Below the pieces are notes generated by a model. That model was not told the DNA's origin and searched no databases. It saw only the letters and a list, made by a program, of their open reading frames with translations. A stretch of 26,778 nt of DNA, from IMG/VR virus record IMGVR_UViG_3300013093_004123, positions 1-26,778 of that record; one strand, 5' to 3'. The position numbers and the translations under genes were made by a program. Of this stretch, positions 1-6,829 are shown piece after piece. This DNA is from a virus. Each line of letters starts with the position of its first letter. Position 1 is the first letter of the stretch.

Positions 1-138
1 AACAGCTTGAATACCATTTGTTGTGTCATACATTGTTGTGTAAGCGACTGTAGGGGCAGCTTGTGACGGGAGTGCAGCAATACCTGCAAACGCCAATGCA
101 CCAACTACGGCTACAGCGATCTTTTTATTTAGCTTCAT
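1..138 (-). CDS. Secreted protein with Sec signal peptide (N-terminal fragment)
   Basis: Only the first 46 codons are inside the window; the gene runs off the left edge. The N-terminus (MKLNKK, then a hydrophobic run AVAVVGALAFAGIAAL, then PSQAAPT) is a textbook Sec signal peptide with a likely signal peptidase I cut after SQA. The ATG is preceded by an AAAGG ribosome site 5 nt away, and a strong promoter lies about 70 nt upstream (207-236), so the gene has its own transcription start. The mature part (VAYTTMYDTTNG) matches nothing I recognise. It is an exported or virion/cell-surface protein by inference only. Confidence 0.75.
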   Translation of the reverse strand, partial: MKLNKKIAVAVVGALAFAGIAALPSQAAPTVAYTTMYDTTNGIQAV

Positions 139-167
139 CTATACCTTTCCGTATATACGTTAATATC

Positions 168-177
168 CCTGTACAGG
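168..177. promoter_or_regulatory. Palindrome in the 5' leader of the secreted-protein gene
   Basis: CCTGTACAGG is a perfect 10-bp palindrome, flanked by TAT/ATA that extends the symmetry if one G is bulged. It lies about 25 nt downstream of the expected start of the 207-236 promoter. A second 10-bp palindrome, CGTATATACG, covers 150-159 next to the ribosome site. Either could be an operator or a leader hairpin; nothing decides between them. Confidence 0.3.
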
Positions 178-206
178 ATAATCGTACCTGATGGCACGAA
201 TACTTT

Positions 207-236
207 ATTGTATCGTGTATTCTTTCTATCTGTCAA
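207..236 (-). promoter_or_regulatory. Sigma-70-type promoter TTGACA-N18-TACAAT
   Basis: On the minus strand a perfect -35 box (TTGACA, 231-236) is followed after 18 nt by TACAAT (207-212). It drives the secreted-protein gene at 1-138, with a leader of roughly 60 nt. The -35 box overlaps the end of the RsmI-like gene, so that gene's 3' end doubles as promoter. The same boxes and spacing recur at 5730-5759. Confidence 0.75.
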
Positions 237-951
237 GCCTAGATAGCACTAAAGTCACATAAAATACACCATTCTCAGTATATTCTCGGAATTCATGGAT
301 AATACTGGATAGTAACCCAGTTATTATCTTTTCTCTATCTGTAGTTAAATCTATACATATAGTTGCTTGCCTTTCGCCAATTCTATCATATATATCCCAT
401 AGAAGTCCAGCGTAGTCAAAGTTATTATAACTAGGCAAGAAAAGGATTGCTGTTTCATCTTTCCTTTCAGCAATCTTACTTATTGTTTGCTCAAATCTTT
501 CTTCATTTAAAAATCCATAGAAATGAAATTCATTATCATCTGGTGCATTTGCATGAACAAAAGATAAAGTAATAGCACTGGGTCCTGGTATTACATCTAT
601 ATGTAACTCAGGATAGTGATCTTTAGCAAGTTTTATTAGTCCCTGCCCTGGATCTGATATACATGGCATACCAAAATCTGATAAAAATAAAACATTTTTA
701 CCATGAACTGCTTGCAAAATTATTTCAAGGTCATGGGCTATATTGTAATTTCCACCACTAATATTTACAGTATTTGCATACTGTTGTATTTTATGCCAAA
801 CATTAATGCCCATCTGCATTAAAACATCATGACAAGTTTTATCAATTTCAGCAATGATTATGTCAGCTTCATAAATTGCATCTGACAATCTTAATGAAGC
901 ATCACGTATATTGCCTATTGGTGTACCAGCAAATACAAGTTTTCCAGACAT
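226..951 (-). CDS. rsmI: RsmI-like 16S rRNA 2'-O-methyltransferase (tetrapyrrole methylase fold)
   Basis: The 241-aa protein matches the RsmI branch of the SAM-dependent tetrapyrrole (corrin/porphyrin) methylase superfamily. Visible motifs are GTPIGNIRDASLR (9-21), SDFGMPCISDPG (91-102, family form SDAGTPxISDPG) and VIPGPSAI (120-127), the SAM-binding elements. RsmI methylates C1402 of 16S rRNA in the decoding centre. Differences: the usual AEDTR after the first helix reads AEIDKT (35-39), and the protein is shorter than cellular RsmI (about 280 aa), lacking most of the C-terminal region. No Shine-Dalgarno is visible; TATATT lies 5 nt before the ATG. It could instead methylate another RNA or a small molecule. 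Confidence 0.8.
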   Translation of the reverse strand: MSGKLVFAGTPIGNIRDASLRLSDAIYEADIIIAEIDKTCHDVLMQMGINVWHKIQQYANTVNISGGNYNIAHDLEIILQAVHGKNVLFLSDFGMPCISDPGQGLIKLAKDHYPELHIDVIPGPSAITLSFVHANAPDDNEFHFYGFLNEERFEQTISKIAERKDETAILFLPSYNNFDYAGLLWDIYDRIGERQATICIDLTTDREKIITGLLSSIIHEFREYTENGVFYVTLVLSRLDR

Positions 952-1002
952 TAATAAATATATTTTCTAGGTTGCTTTAGAATTTTTTTAGCTTTTCTAA
1001 AT

Positions 1003-1977
1003 CTAATCCACGAAAAAATTCGGGTGAACATTTAGCCCCTTCTTCCTTGCTTGGTCGGCAAAAGCGTTACCCCACCATTTGCATTTAAGCAAACCAGTGT
1101 GGTTATCTCTTCTCTTTAAATCATCAACTTTAAACTTTCCATCAGGTCGGTCTCTTTTAATAAATTCCATCAAATTGTCTGAATTTGGTAATTCAAAAAA
1201 GTTTTTAAACAAATGCCCCATATTAACAATATTAATATGATCAACATCCGTTTCCCAGCATGTCCAAATAAGTTTAGTGCCTATCGCCTCACAATATGCT
1301 TCCAAAAATGTCATTGTGTATGCAAAGTTAATAAACAAATCTCTATGCTTTTTAACTGTTAAATAATTAGTAATATTTCCATAAGTACCATGCCTAAACG
1401 ATGACTCTGAATCGGCTTGTGATCCATACTGATGTAACACATAATATTCTAGTTCGTCTGACCATTCTACAAGCCTATTAATATTTGGGTGAAGCAAAAA
1501 GATATAGTCTGGTGTTCCATATTTACCAACATACTGAGTTATAGCTCTAACTATCTTTTGAAATCCCCAGCCAGCTTTACCCACATTAAAATATCCAGAA
1601 GTTTCATTAACGTAAGCAATTCTGTCATAAAACATTTTTGCCCAAGATGTATCCAGAGGTGAGCCTACACCTTCTGTTTCTGAACATCCCGCAAAAAGAA
1701 CATGTAGCTTTCCTTCGTGATCTTTTTTAAACTCATCACATCTAAAACCATCTGAATTAAACTTGTAGGTTACTCTTCCATCATCTTCAATATCGCCTTC
1801 AGGGGGGATAATAGTAAAAACTTTATCTATCTCAAATTGATTAAGTCCCTCCATCCAAGACTTATCAAAGTTATTTCCTGGGGCCAAGTCAGCAATGTTT
1901 CCAAGAACATCTGGTAATTGCAAAAAAGAATTTTTAAGACTTTCTTTTTTAACTTTTGAATTCATTGGTATATCCAT
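1003..1977 (-). CDS. SGNH/GDSL-hydrolase-like protein
   Basis: The 324-aa protein has the block HVLFAGCSETEGVG, a GDSxTxG-type nucleophile loop with Ser after GC, and a C-terminal DNHTG segment that fits the DxxH catalytic pair of SGNH esterases. It shares the string N..GFRCDEF...HVLFAG and an overall layout with the genes at 13101-13883 and 13873-14646, so these are paralogs. SGNH enzymes remove acyl groups from sugars and lipids; the substrate here is unknown. The start is ATG with GGAG 8 nt upstream. It is separated from its paralogs by 11 kb, which suggests duplication followed by dispersal. Confidence 0.65.
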   Translation of the reverse strand: MDIPMNSKVKKESLKNSFLQLPDVLGNIADLAPGNNFDKSWMEGLNQFEIDKVFTIIPPEGDIEDDGRVTYKFNSDGFRCDEFKKDHEGKLHVLFAGCSETEGVGSPLDTSWAKMFYDRIAYVNETSGYFNVGKAGWGFQKIVRAITQYVGKYGTPDYIFLLHPNINRLVEWSDELEYYVLHQYGSQADSESSFRHGTYGNITNYLTVKKHRDLFINFAYTMTFLEAYCEAIGTKLIWTCWETDVDHINIVNMGHLFKNFFELPNSDNLMEFIKRDRPDGKFKVDDLKRRDNHTGLLKCKWWGNAFADQARKKGLNVHPNFFVD

Positions 1978-2012
1978 TATTTTTTCTCCATTACTATTTT
2001 AAAAATCATAAT

Positions 2013-3662
2013 TTACTGGCCATTCCATTTTGCAAGTTCACTATCTAGCATATCTAAACCCATCGGTCCAAGCTTCAAGGCATACATATGAAACTTCTTT
2101 AAATTAAACTTACTTCCTAAACGCTTTTTAGCATCTTCTCTTGCTTGTAGCCAAACTCTCTCACCTAACTTATAAGTTATTGCTTGACCCGCCCAAGATA
2201 TATAACGCTTAACCTCTGACACTGCATAACTATGGTTCAGCAAAGCGTAGTCAGTCATGTATTGAACAGCTTCTTCTGGTGTCCATTTTCCGTCTGTTAC
2301 TAAGGAATTGTACTGTAAATGCAAGCCAATGTCAACTACTAAACGTGCTGCTCTCATGGCTTGACACAATAGATATCCCATCTTGTATCCTGGATCTTCA
2401 AAATAACCAAGTTCATCCATTAACTTTTCTGAATACAATGCCCAACCTTCTCCATAGCCACTATTCCAAGCGTCGTTACGTTGGAATGCAGTTAAAGTAT
2501 CTTTATTTAAATAAGAAGTTATAATTTGCATGTGATGTCCTGGCACTGACTCATGAAGCCAAGTAGAATAATTTTCCCAAGTTGAAAATACATTTCTTCC
2601 CAATGTTGGATATGAAGTTTTTGCTGGACGGATTAAATCATCAGATGGTCCAAGATAGTACGGTGACTCATCAATGGTAACCTCATCAAGCTCTACTTTA
2701 CAATCTCTTGCAGCTTTAGGAATATCAAAAACCTTGTTGTGAAGGTTTTTTATAGCCATATTTGTAATAGACTCAAGAAACTTTTTAAAGTTTTCTTTAC
2801 CTTCAATTTGATATTTAGGATCTTTATTTAATGCATCTGCTAAATCAGTCAAACTTATAGCATTAGGCTTAATTACTGCTGCAACTTTCCACATTTCTTC
2901 ATTAATTCTTGCTACTTCATGAAGTCCCCACTCATAAACTTCACGGGGATTAATTGTAAGTCCTGTTTGAGATTTAACTAATTGAATATATCTATCTTCA
3001 CCAACCCAGTATTCATCAGAAGCTTTGTCTTTATAATCTATAAGAAAACCCGCCATCATAATGTAAGCTGTATCTGCTTTATGGGCAGCATAAATCAACT
3101 TTTTATTATTTGGATCAATATCCATAGCAAATTTTAAAAATAATTTTTTTTCTCCAATATTTTTTAAAATATCTATTACGTATTGAACACGAAGTTTTGC
3201 ATTTACAAGGCCTTTCTCTTTTGTCTTTATAAGAGCATCTGCCCATTCATTAAGTGCAATGGGAATTTTAGACATACGCTTAATTATATTCGAAATATCA
3301 TTAACAGTTTCTTTAGGCATATGCTCAAATACATTGTATATACCCTCTGGTTCAGAAAACACTGATCCCCAATTTGTATATTGCCAATTATCATTTGCTG
3401 TCTCAATATAATCATCAATACCACTCAAAATTACCTTTTGTGCAACTTCATCATAGTAATCAATTGGGCATTGTGCAGCAATTTTTTTTCTGTAAGATTT
3501 TGCATTTTTAAAAAATGGGTCAACTTCGTGAAATGAATAATCATTCCATCTATGATCGTTATCGTGGATATGATTCCACGTAGCACTGATATAGTCGTCT
3601 TCTGCTAACTTATGAGAATACTCATCGCTTAGCCTGAAGATTTCTGATCTGTGCTTTGCCAA
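2013..3662 (-). CDS. DUF885-family zinc metallopeptidase-like protein
   Basis: The 549-aa protein carries WLHESVPGHHMQ with H370, E371 and H376, and a downstream EGWALYSE with E405. This is the HExxPGH...EGWA[LM]Y signature of DUF885 (COG4805), a family with a gluzincin-like zinc site. Length matches full-length members. There is no signal peptide, so it is cytoplasmic. The start is TTG, 1 nt after the thioredoxin stop codon, with GGTAG just upstream; no good ATG lies nearby. It follows thioredoxin closely and is probably co-transcribed. A family of this size is unexpected among packed phage genes; whether it acts on host peptides or on virion proteins is not visible. Confidence 0.8.
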   Translation of the reverse strand: MAKHRSEIFRLSDEYSHKLAEDDYISATWNHIHDNDHRWNDYSFHEVDPFFKNAKSYRKKIAAQCPIDYYDEVAQKVILSGIDDYIETANDNWQYTNWGSVFSEPEGIYNVFEHMPKETVNDISNIIKRMSKIPIALNEWADALIKTKEKGLVNAKLRVQYVIDILKNIGEKKLFLKFAMDIDPNNKKLIYAAHKADTAYIMMAGFLIDYKDKASDEYWVGEDRYIQLVKSQTGLTINPREVYEWGLHEVARINEEMWKVAAVIKPNAISLTDLADALNKDPKYQIEGKENFKKFLESITNMAIKNLHNKVFDIPKAARDCKVELDEVTIDESPYYLGPSDDLIRPAKTSYPTLGRNVFSTWENYSTWLHESVPGHHMQIITSYLNKDTLTAFQRNDAWNSGYGEGWALYSEKLMDELGYFEDPGYKMGYLLCQAMRAARLVVDIGLHLQYNSLVTDGKWTPEEAVQYMTDYALLNHSYAVSEVKRYISWAGQAITYKLGERVWLQAREDAKKRLGSKFNLKKFHMYALKLGPMGLDMLDSELAKWNGQ

Positions 3663-3663
3663 T

Positions 3664-3966
3664 TTATTCTACCGATTCCTTTTCCAAAATGATTCCATCT
3701 GATGTGCGAGACTTGATTGTTTTAACAATTTCACCCTTTTTCATCACAAAAACTTGGGGGATACTTTGAATGCCATAGCCAGACAAATGATCTGTGGATA
3801 CCTTATCAACATCCAGCATGTAATAATTTGTGTTTGGATCAGTAACTGATGCTTTGCCATACTGTGGCTTTAGCTGCTTACATGGAACACACCATTCAGC
3901 AGTAAAATAGACTACACACTTATCTTCTGACTTAAAATCTTCTACATTATCTGTGATCTTAAGCAA
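3664..3966 (-). CDS. Thioredoxin-like protein
   Basis: A 100-aa thioredoxin fold with the redox motif WCVPC (W25-C29) and the cis-proline segment IQSIPQVFVMKKG. The active-site proline (WCxPC) is kept. Phage thioredoxins serve ribonucleotide reductase or, in T7, polymerase processivity with the host protein; neither partner is in the window. The start is TTG, chosen because GGAGG lies 6 nt upstream, and it overlaps the preceding gene by 8 nt, implying translational coupling. It could also be a glutaredoxin-like reductant for the oxygenases encoded nearby. Confidence 0.85.
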   Translation of the reverse strand: MLKITDNVEDFKSEDKCVVYFTAEWCVPCKQLKPQYGKASVTDPNTNYYMLDVDKVSTDHLSGYGIQSIPQVFVMKKGEIVKTIKSRTSDGIILEKESVE

Positions 3967-4189
3967 TTAATTCCTCCGCCATGATAGTCTTGCCCAAGTA
4001 CCGACGCTTAACAATATATTCTCTGACATGCTCAGGGCCATACTGTCTACCCGCCATAACTACTGTCCATCTAGGCTCGTACTTTTCATCAATACAAGCT
4101 TGGCACATAAGTAGCTGTACACCACTTAGTATATCCGATTTTTGTGGCTGAAGCTCATTTTTTTGCTTCCCGCAGCTAAAACATAGCAT
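3959..4189 (-). CDS. Small zinc-ribbon protein
   Basis: A 76-aa protein with two CxxC pairs, CFSC (3-6) and CQAC (29-32), consistent with one structural zinc, followed by a basic helix-rich tail (EHVREYIVKRRYLGKTI). I do not recognise the family. Start and the preceding stop overlap as TAATG, and its stop overlaps the thioredoxin start, so it sits inside a coupled run of small genes from about 5700 to 3664. Nucleic-acid binding is a guess from the zinc pairs and basic tail. Confidence 0.7.
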   Translation of the reverse strand: MLCFSCGKQKNELQPQKSDILSGVQLLMCQACIDEKYEPRWTVVMAGRQYGPEHVREYIVKRRYLGKTIMAEELIA

Positions 4190-4410
4190 TATAAATTATC
4201 TCCTGTTTCATCTATATATCCTACACCTATCTCATCTACCTCGATAAACTCGTCATTTGGAATTTCAATGGTGTATTTGACTCCCTCATCATAATAAGTA
4301 ATCATGGAGGCCCAAGCTCCATGAGTCTCTATAATTCCATATACATCCTCATCTGGCACATATACATAAGTAATTGTGTTTTCATTTTCTTCTTGCTCTT
4401 GATTGCTCAT
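4189..4410 (-). CDS. Small acidic protein of unknown function
   Basis: A 73-aa, strongly acidic protein (many Glu/Asp, isoleucine- and tyrosine-rich strands such as TYVYVPDEDVYGIIE). No known motif. It starts inside the end of the 4382-4654 gene and ends by sharing TAATG with the next gene, so it is a member of the coupled small-gene run. The acidic, beta-rich composition would fit an inhibitor or DNA mimic, but that is speculation. Confidence 0.65.
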   Translation of the reverse strand: MSNQEQEENENTITYVYVPDEDVYGIIETHGAWASMITYYDEGVKYTIEIPNDEFIEVDEIGVGYIDETGDNL

Positions 4411-4654
4411 CAGTATATTTCATCCCTTCTAGCTCGCACGGTGTTCCATAAGAAATTATAAGGTCCCTGACTTGTAGCAAATACTCCATAATTGCCATTC
4501 TATCAGATTCGCTATACTCCATGATATTACTTTCATATACAGTAAGTGCTAGGTAATTTGGTCTTGCCCTTACATCCAGTATTAGATTTTTAACTGGAGG
4601 CTTGATTTTCCTAACACTCTTAGCCATATCAACGGTGTACTGTATTTTTGCCAT
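4382..4654 (-). CDS. Small hypothetical protein
   Basis: A 90-aa basic/mixed protein with a beta-strand start (IQYTVDM), a strand LILDVRARPNYLALTVYE and a long helix (ESDRMAIMEYLLQVRDLIISYG). I do not recognise it. Its ATG lies inside the end of the WhiB gene, with AAAGAG about 5 nt upstream, and its 3' end overlaps the following gene by 29 nt. Overlaps on both sides support it as a real gene in the run. Confidence 0.65.
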   Translation of the reverse strand: MAKIQYTVDMAKSVRKIKPPVKNLILDVRARPNYLALTVYESNIMEYSESDRMAIMEYLLQVRDLIISYGTPCELEGMKYTDEQSRARRK

Positions 4655-4967
4655 GAAGTCTCTTTAGCTGTTTCCATATTTCAGGAGTTTTATGTGAGTT
4701 ATGTTGTTTATCTGGTCTACCAAGATCCATATAAACACCTCCCCATACTCCCTTTTCTTTATTCTTTACGCCTTCTTCATGACAAATTTTAATTACAGGA
4801 CAATTCAAGCAAATTTGATCAACTTGTTGTGCTGCAACTTTATCCGTCTCATATAGGTCGTAGAACCAATCATACTTAGAGCTAACAGTCATGCCATTAC
4901 ATGCTGCAAGATGATACCAATCGGCGTCTTCTTCATCAATACCAAGAAAATTAAATAAACTTGGCAT
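4629..4967 (-). CDS. whiB: WhiB-family [4Fe-4S] transcriptional regulator
   Basis: The 112-aa protein has the four WhiB cysteines, C23, C53, C56 and C62 (AACNG; ICLNCPVIKIC), and the G-V-W-G-G turn at 73-77. WhiB proteins bind a 4Fe-4S cluster, contact region 4 of the host principal sigma factor and are confined to actinobacteria and their phages. This is the best host marker in the window. A start at ATG 4967 is preferred over GTG 4976. The basic tail (KQLKRLHGK) after the G-V-W-G-G turn is the usual DNA-contact region. Phage WhiBs such as that of mycophage TM4 repress host whiB genes; a similar role here is inferred. Confidence 0.88.
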   Translation of the reverse strand: MPSLFNFLGIDEEDADWYHLAACNGMTVSSKYDWFYDLYETDKVAAQQVDQICLNCPVIKICHEEGVKNKEKGVWGGVYMDLGRPDKQHNSHKTPEIWKQLKRLHGKNTVHR

Positions 4968-5181
4968 ATTTATCACTTATATCCCATGTACCATCGGACT
5001 TTAAATGATAACGATTAACAAAGCCCCACTTATTGTTTTTAAACATGCCATTTTTTTCCATAAAAGCATTGTTGCTTGGTGTCCATCGAACAATTGTATA
5101 ATTGTCCCAGAAGAACCCATTTGATTTGTTGTTTTCAACAAATTTGTGTGCTGCTTCATAGTCTAGATTAATCTTAGCCAT
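4951..5181 (-). CDS. Small hypothetical protein
   Basis: A 76-aa protein rich in Asn, Lys and aromatic residues (FFWDNYTIVRW; NNKWGFVNRYHL). No family recognised. The ATG follows the GroES stop directly, with GGAAAAG upstream, and its end overlaps the WhiB start by 17 nt. Position between GroES and WhiB in a coupled run supports it as real. Confidence 0.65.
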   Translation of the reverse strand: MAKINLDYEAAHKFVENNKSNGFFWDNYTIVRWTPSNNAFMEKNGMFKNNKWGFVNRYHLKSDGTWDISDKYAKFI

Positions 5182-5481
5182 TTACTTTTCCGTTCCAAAT
5201 AGTTGTCGCCAATTAATAAACTTATACTTATTGCCATCTTGATCTTCAATTTCAGTAGCATGATTTGGAGAATAAATTACAATATCTCCAGGACTAAGCG
5301 GAATAGGATGCAAGTCACCATTGCTATGGTAATCTCCTGGTCCAGTTGCTACAACTGTTCCACGACGCAAAACATCATCAATAACTGTTGATGCAATAAC
5401 AAGTCCAGACTTGGTTGTCTTATCAGCTTGTTCTTGTTCTTTAATCAGGATTAAGCTTCCCAAAGGGTTAATAGTGGTCAT
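5182..5481 (-). CDS. groES: GroES-like co-chaperonin (Cpn10)
   Basis: The 99-aa sequence follows the Cpn10 layout: the opening strand INPLGSLILIKEQ, a mobile loop TKSGLVIAST (23-32) that would dock onto GroEL, the GTVVATGPGDY segment, PLSPGDIVIYSP and the closing TEIEDQDGNKYKFI. Phages encode GroES (T4 gp31, RB49 CocO, cyanophage homologs) to let the host GroEL fold the major capsid protein. No GroEL is visible, so it must work with the host chaperonin. It is coupled by TAATG to the gene before it; promoter 5730-5759 probably drives both. Confidence 0.85.
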   Translation of the reverse strand: MTTINPLGSLILIKEQEQADKTTKSGLVIASTVIDDVLRRGTVVATGPGDYHSNGDLHPIPLSPGDIVIYSPNHATEIEDQDGNKYKFINWRQLFGTEK

Positions 5482-5699
5482 TAAAATGTATAATCCTTAA
5501 CCTGCTCGGTCTTAACCAATTCATTATGCTGAACTGTAATTGCATACGGCTTTTCAAATTCTTGATGAGCTTTAATAAAATCCATTTGATCGTTTACTGA
5601 AAGAGTGTCCCACTCTGGTGGAAGACCATCTGGAGCAATTGGAAGCATGTGGTCAACGGTTTGTACACCAATGATTTTGTGATGAGTTTGAATAATCAT
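5481..5699 (-). CDS. Small hypothetical protein, first gene after a promoter
   Basis: A 72-aa protein (PIAPDGLPPEWDTLSVNDQMDFIKAHQEFEKPYAIT). No family recognised. The ATG has AGAAAG 7 nt upstream. It is the first gene after promoter 5730-5759 and is coupled to GroES by TAATG, so it leads the run of small genes down to thioredoxin. Confidence 0.7.
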   Translation of the reverse strand: MIIQTHHKIIGVQTVDHMLPIAPDGLPPEWDTLSVNDQMDFIKAHQEFEKPYAITVQHNELVKTEQVKDYTF

Positions 5700-5729
5700 T
5701 ATATTTCTTTCTAACTAGTAGGTTTATAT

Positions 5730-5759
5730 ATTGTATCAGTTTTGTTTATGCTTTGTCAA
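5730..5759 (-). promoter_or_regulatory. Sigma-70-type promoter TTGACA-N18-TACAAT
   Basis: Minus-strand TTGACA (5754-5759), an 18-nt spacer and TACAAT (5730-5735), in the gap between the SLOG-like gene stop (5762) and the 5699 start. It has the same boxes and spacing as 207-236. The expected transcript begins near 5723, about 25 nt before the ATG, and covers 5481-5699, GroES, WhiB and onward. Confidence 0.78.
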
Positions 5760-5761
5760 GC

Positions 5762-6130
5762 TTATTTTAAAAAATGTCTATACGGAACTCCGTATGTTTC
5801 TAGCAAACTTAGGCACTGTTTTATTCTTGGAGACTCCCCAAAAAGTAAAGCTATATTTGGTGCAGATTCAATCATTGTCAAATCAGAAAAAGATGATTTA
5901 TCTCTAACCAATTCTTCTTTGATTTTATATCCTTTTTGACGTAAAAACTTTTCTGTTTTTCCTACATATTCGGTGATCATATTTTCAGCACCGTAGTTTC
6001 CTTTATGGACAAAAATACACTCTTTATCGTCTGGATAATAATGTCTGTTGTCTTCAATTAAAAGAGTTACTTGTCTAATAAGGTCATTGTAATCGTCCCA
6101 ATCCTTACTTCCAAACACTAAAACTCTCAT
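5762..6130 (-). CDS. SLOG-family (YspA/DUF2493-like) nucleotide-binding protein
   Basis: The 122-aa protein begins MRVLVFGSKDWDDYN and continues with VHKGNYGAENMITEY, matching the G-S-x-D-W and H-G-x-x-x-G-A-D-type signatures of the YspA/cpYpsA SLOG Rossmann family. SLOG proteins bind nucleotides or nucleotide-derived signals and occur in phages and conflict systems. I chose ATG 6130 over ATG 6154 because it has AAGGA 6 nt upstream and because the longer form would start inside the 6150-6175 hairpin. The canonical glycine-rich block is loose (H-K-G instead of H-G-G), so ligand binding may differ. Confidence 0.65.
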   Translation of the reverse strand: MRVLVFGSKDWDDYNDLIRQVTLLIEDNRHYYPDDKECIFVHKGNYGAENMITEYVGKTEKFLRQKGYKIKEELVRDKSSFSDLTMIESAPNIALLFGESPRIKQCLSLLETYGVPYRHFLK

Positions 6131-6149
6131 TATTTTCCTTTCTGAAATG

Positions 6150-6175
6150 CACAAGGACGGTTTCCCGTCCTTGTG
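6150..6175 (-). promoter_or_regulatory. Strong RNA hairpin with GAAA tetraloop before the SLOG-like gene
   Basis: An 11-bp perfect stem (CACAAGGACGG / CCGTCCTTGTG) closes a GAAA loop when read on the minus, transcribed strand. GAAA is a stable GNRA tetraloop, which argues that the hairpin acts as minus-strand RNA. No U-tract follows it, so it is not a standard intrinsic terminator; it ends about 12 nt before the ribosome site of the 6130 start and may protect a processed mRNA end or attenuate. Confidence 0.7.
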
Positions 6176-6197
6176 TAAATATATACGTATATATTTA
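6176..6197. repeat. 22-bp perfect AT-rich palindrome centred on ACGT
   Basis: Positions 6176-6197 form a perfect 22-bp palindrome made of TAAATATATAC and its reverse complement. It lies between the stop at 6200 and the 6150-6175 hairpin, so two inverted repeats stand side by side in a 69-nt intergenic gap. Its core TATATACGT also occurs in the leader at 152-160. It may be an operator or a cruciform-forming site. Confidence 0.6.
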
Positions 6198-6199
6198 AT

Positions 6200-6829
6200 T
6201 TACTTAACTGGTGCGAATGCTCCGCCCCAAAGTGACTTCTTGACTTCTGCTATTGGTGCAACTGGTGCATCAACAGCTTTCTCGACAGTTTGGTCATCTG
6301 AGTTATCTTCTGTAACTTCATCTGAAGATGCAGCCTTAGTTACGTTTGATGAATCTCCCCAGCACTCGTGTACCATGTTAGCACCGCAATCTGGGCAAGT
6401 TGTTGACTTTGTGATCTTCTCTGGCTGTGCCATCTCGTCTGAACGTGATGCTGCAGGTGCAGATGTTGCTGAGCTTGAGAAAGTCTCTTCAGTCGGAACT
6501 GGACCTTCTGGTGCTGCAGAAGCTGATGAATCACCATTTGGGTTTGTAGCTGAACCAATCAATGGACCACCTGAAGCAGATGGAAAATCTTTTGTTACAG
6601 CAATGTCTCCCTTTGGATCTGGCTCTGTTGTTTGATCTGACATTGTGTTTCCTCCAATCGTGTAATCGCCAGGCTGCGATGCTATTATATTTGTATTAGC
6701 AGTTTGTCTGACGTAATTTTCTACGGTTCTTTCGTCCCGCTCTTGTCCTACTGATGATGACGTTCCGATTGCTTTTTCAATAGCATCTTTAGCATCACCA
6801 ATAAATTTATTAATTATTTCTTTATTCAT
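6200..6829 (-). CDS. Disordered Ser/Ala/Pro/Thr-rich protein ending in WGGAFAPV
   Basis: A 209-aa acidic, low-complexity protein: a short N-terminal amphipathic helix (EIINKFIGDAKDAIEKAIG), a long disordered middle, a single zinc-ribbon-like CPDC...HECW segment and the C-terminal tail LWGGAFAPVK. The tail motif recurs in the 10737-11210 protein. It starts by TAATG coupling to the upstream gene. An internal in-frame ATG at 6643 (MSDQTTEPDPKG) has GGAGG 7 nt upstream, a better ribosome site than the first ATG has, so a 147-aa shorter product is likely too. Possible virion or scaffold-associated protein; function unknown. Confidence 0.65.
   Translation of the reverse strand: MNKEIINKFIGDAKDAIEKAIGTSSSVGQERDERTVENYVRQTANTNIIASQPGDYTIGGNTMSDQTTEPDPKGDIAVTKDFPSASGGPLIGSATNPNGDSSASAAPEGPVPTEETFSSSATSAPAASRSDEMAQPEKITKSTTCPDCGANMVHECWGDSSNVTKAASSDEVTEDNSDDQTVEKAVDAPVAPIAEVKKSLWGGAFAPVK

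Noticed and set aside
2307-2335. TTGACA-N17-TACAAT promoter-like match inside the DUF885 gene
   Set aside because: All bases are accounted for by conserved-looking codons (V-D-I-G-L-H-L-Q-Y-N) and no gene starts within 300 nt downstream; probably chance.
6147-6635. 162-codon plus-strand ORF opposite the Ser/Ala-rich protein
   Set aside because: It is antisense to a repetitive low-complexity gene, which creates long open antisense frames; there is no ribosome site and no other plus-strand gene in the window.
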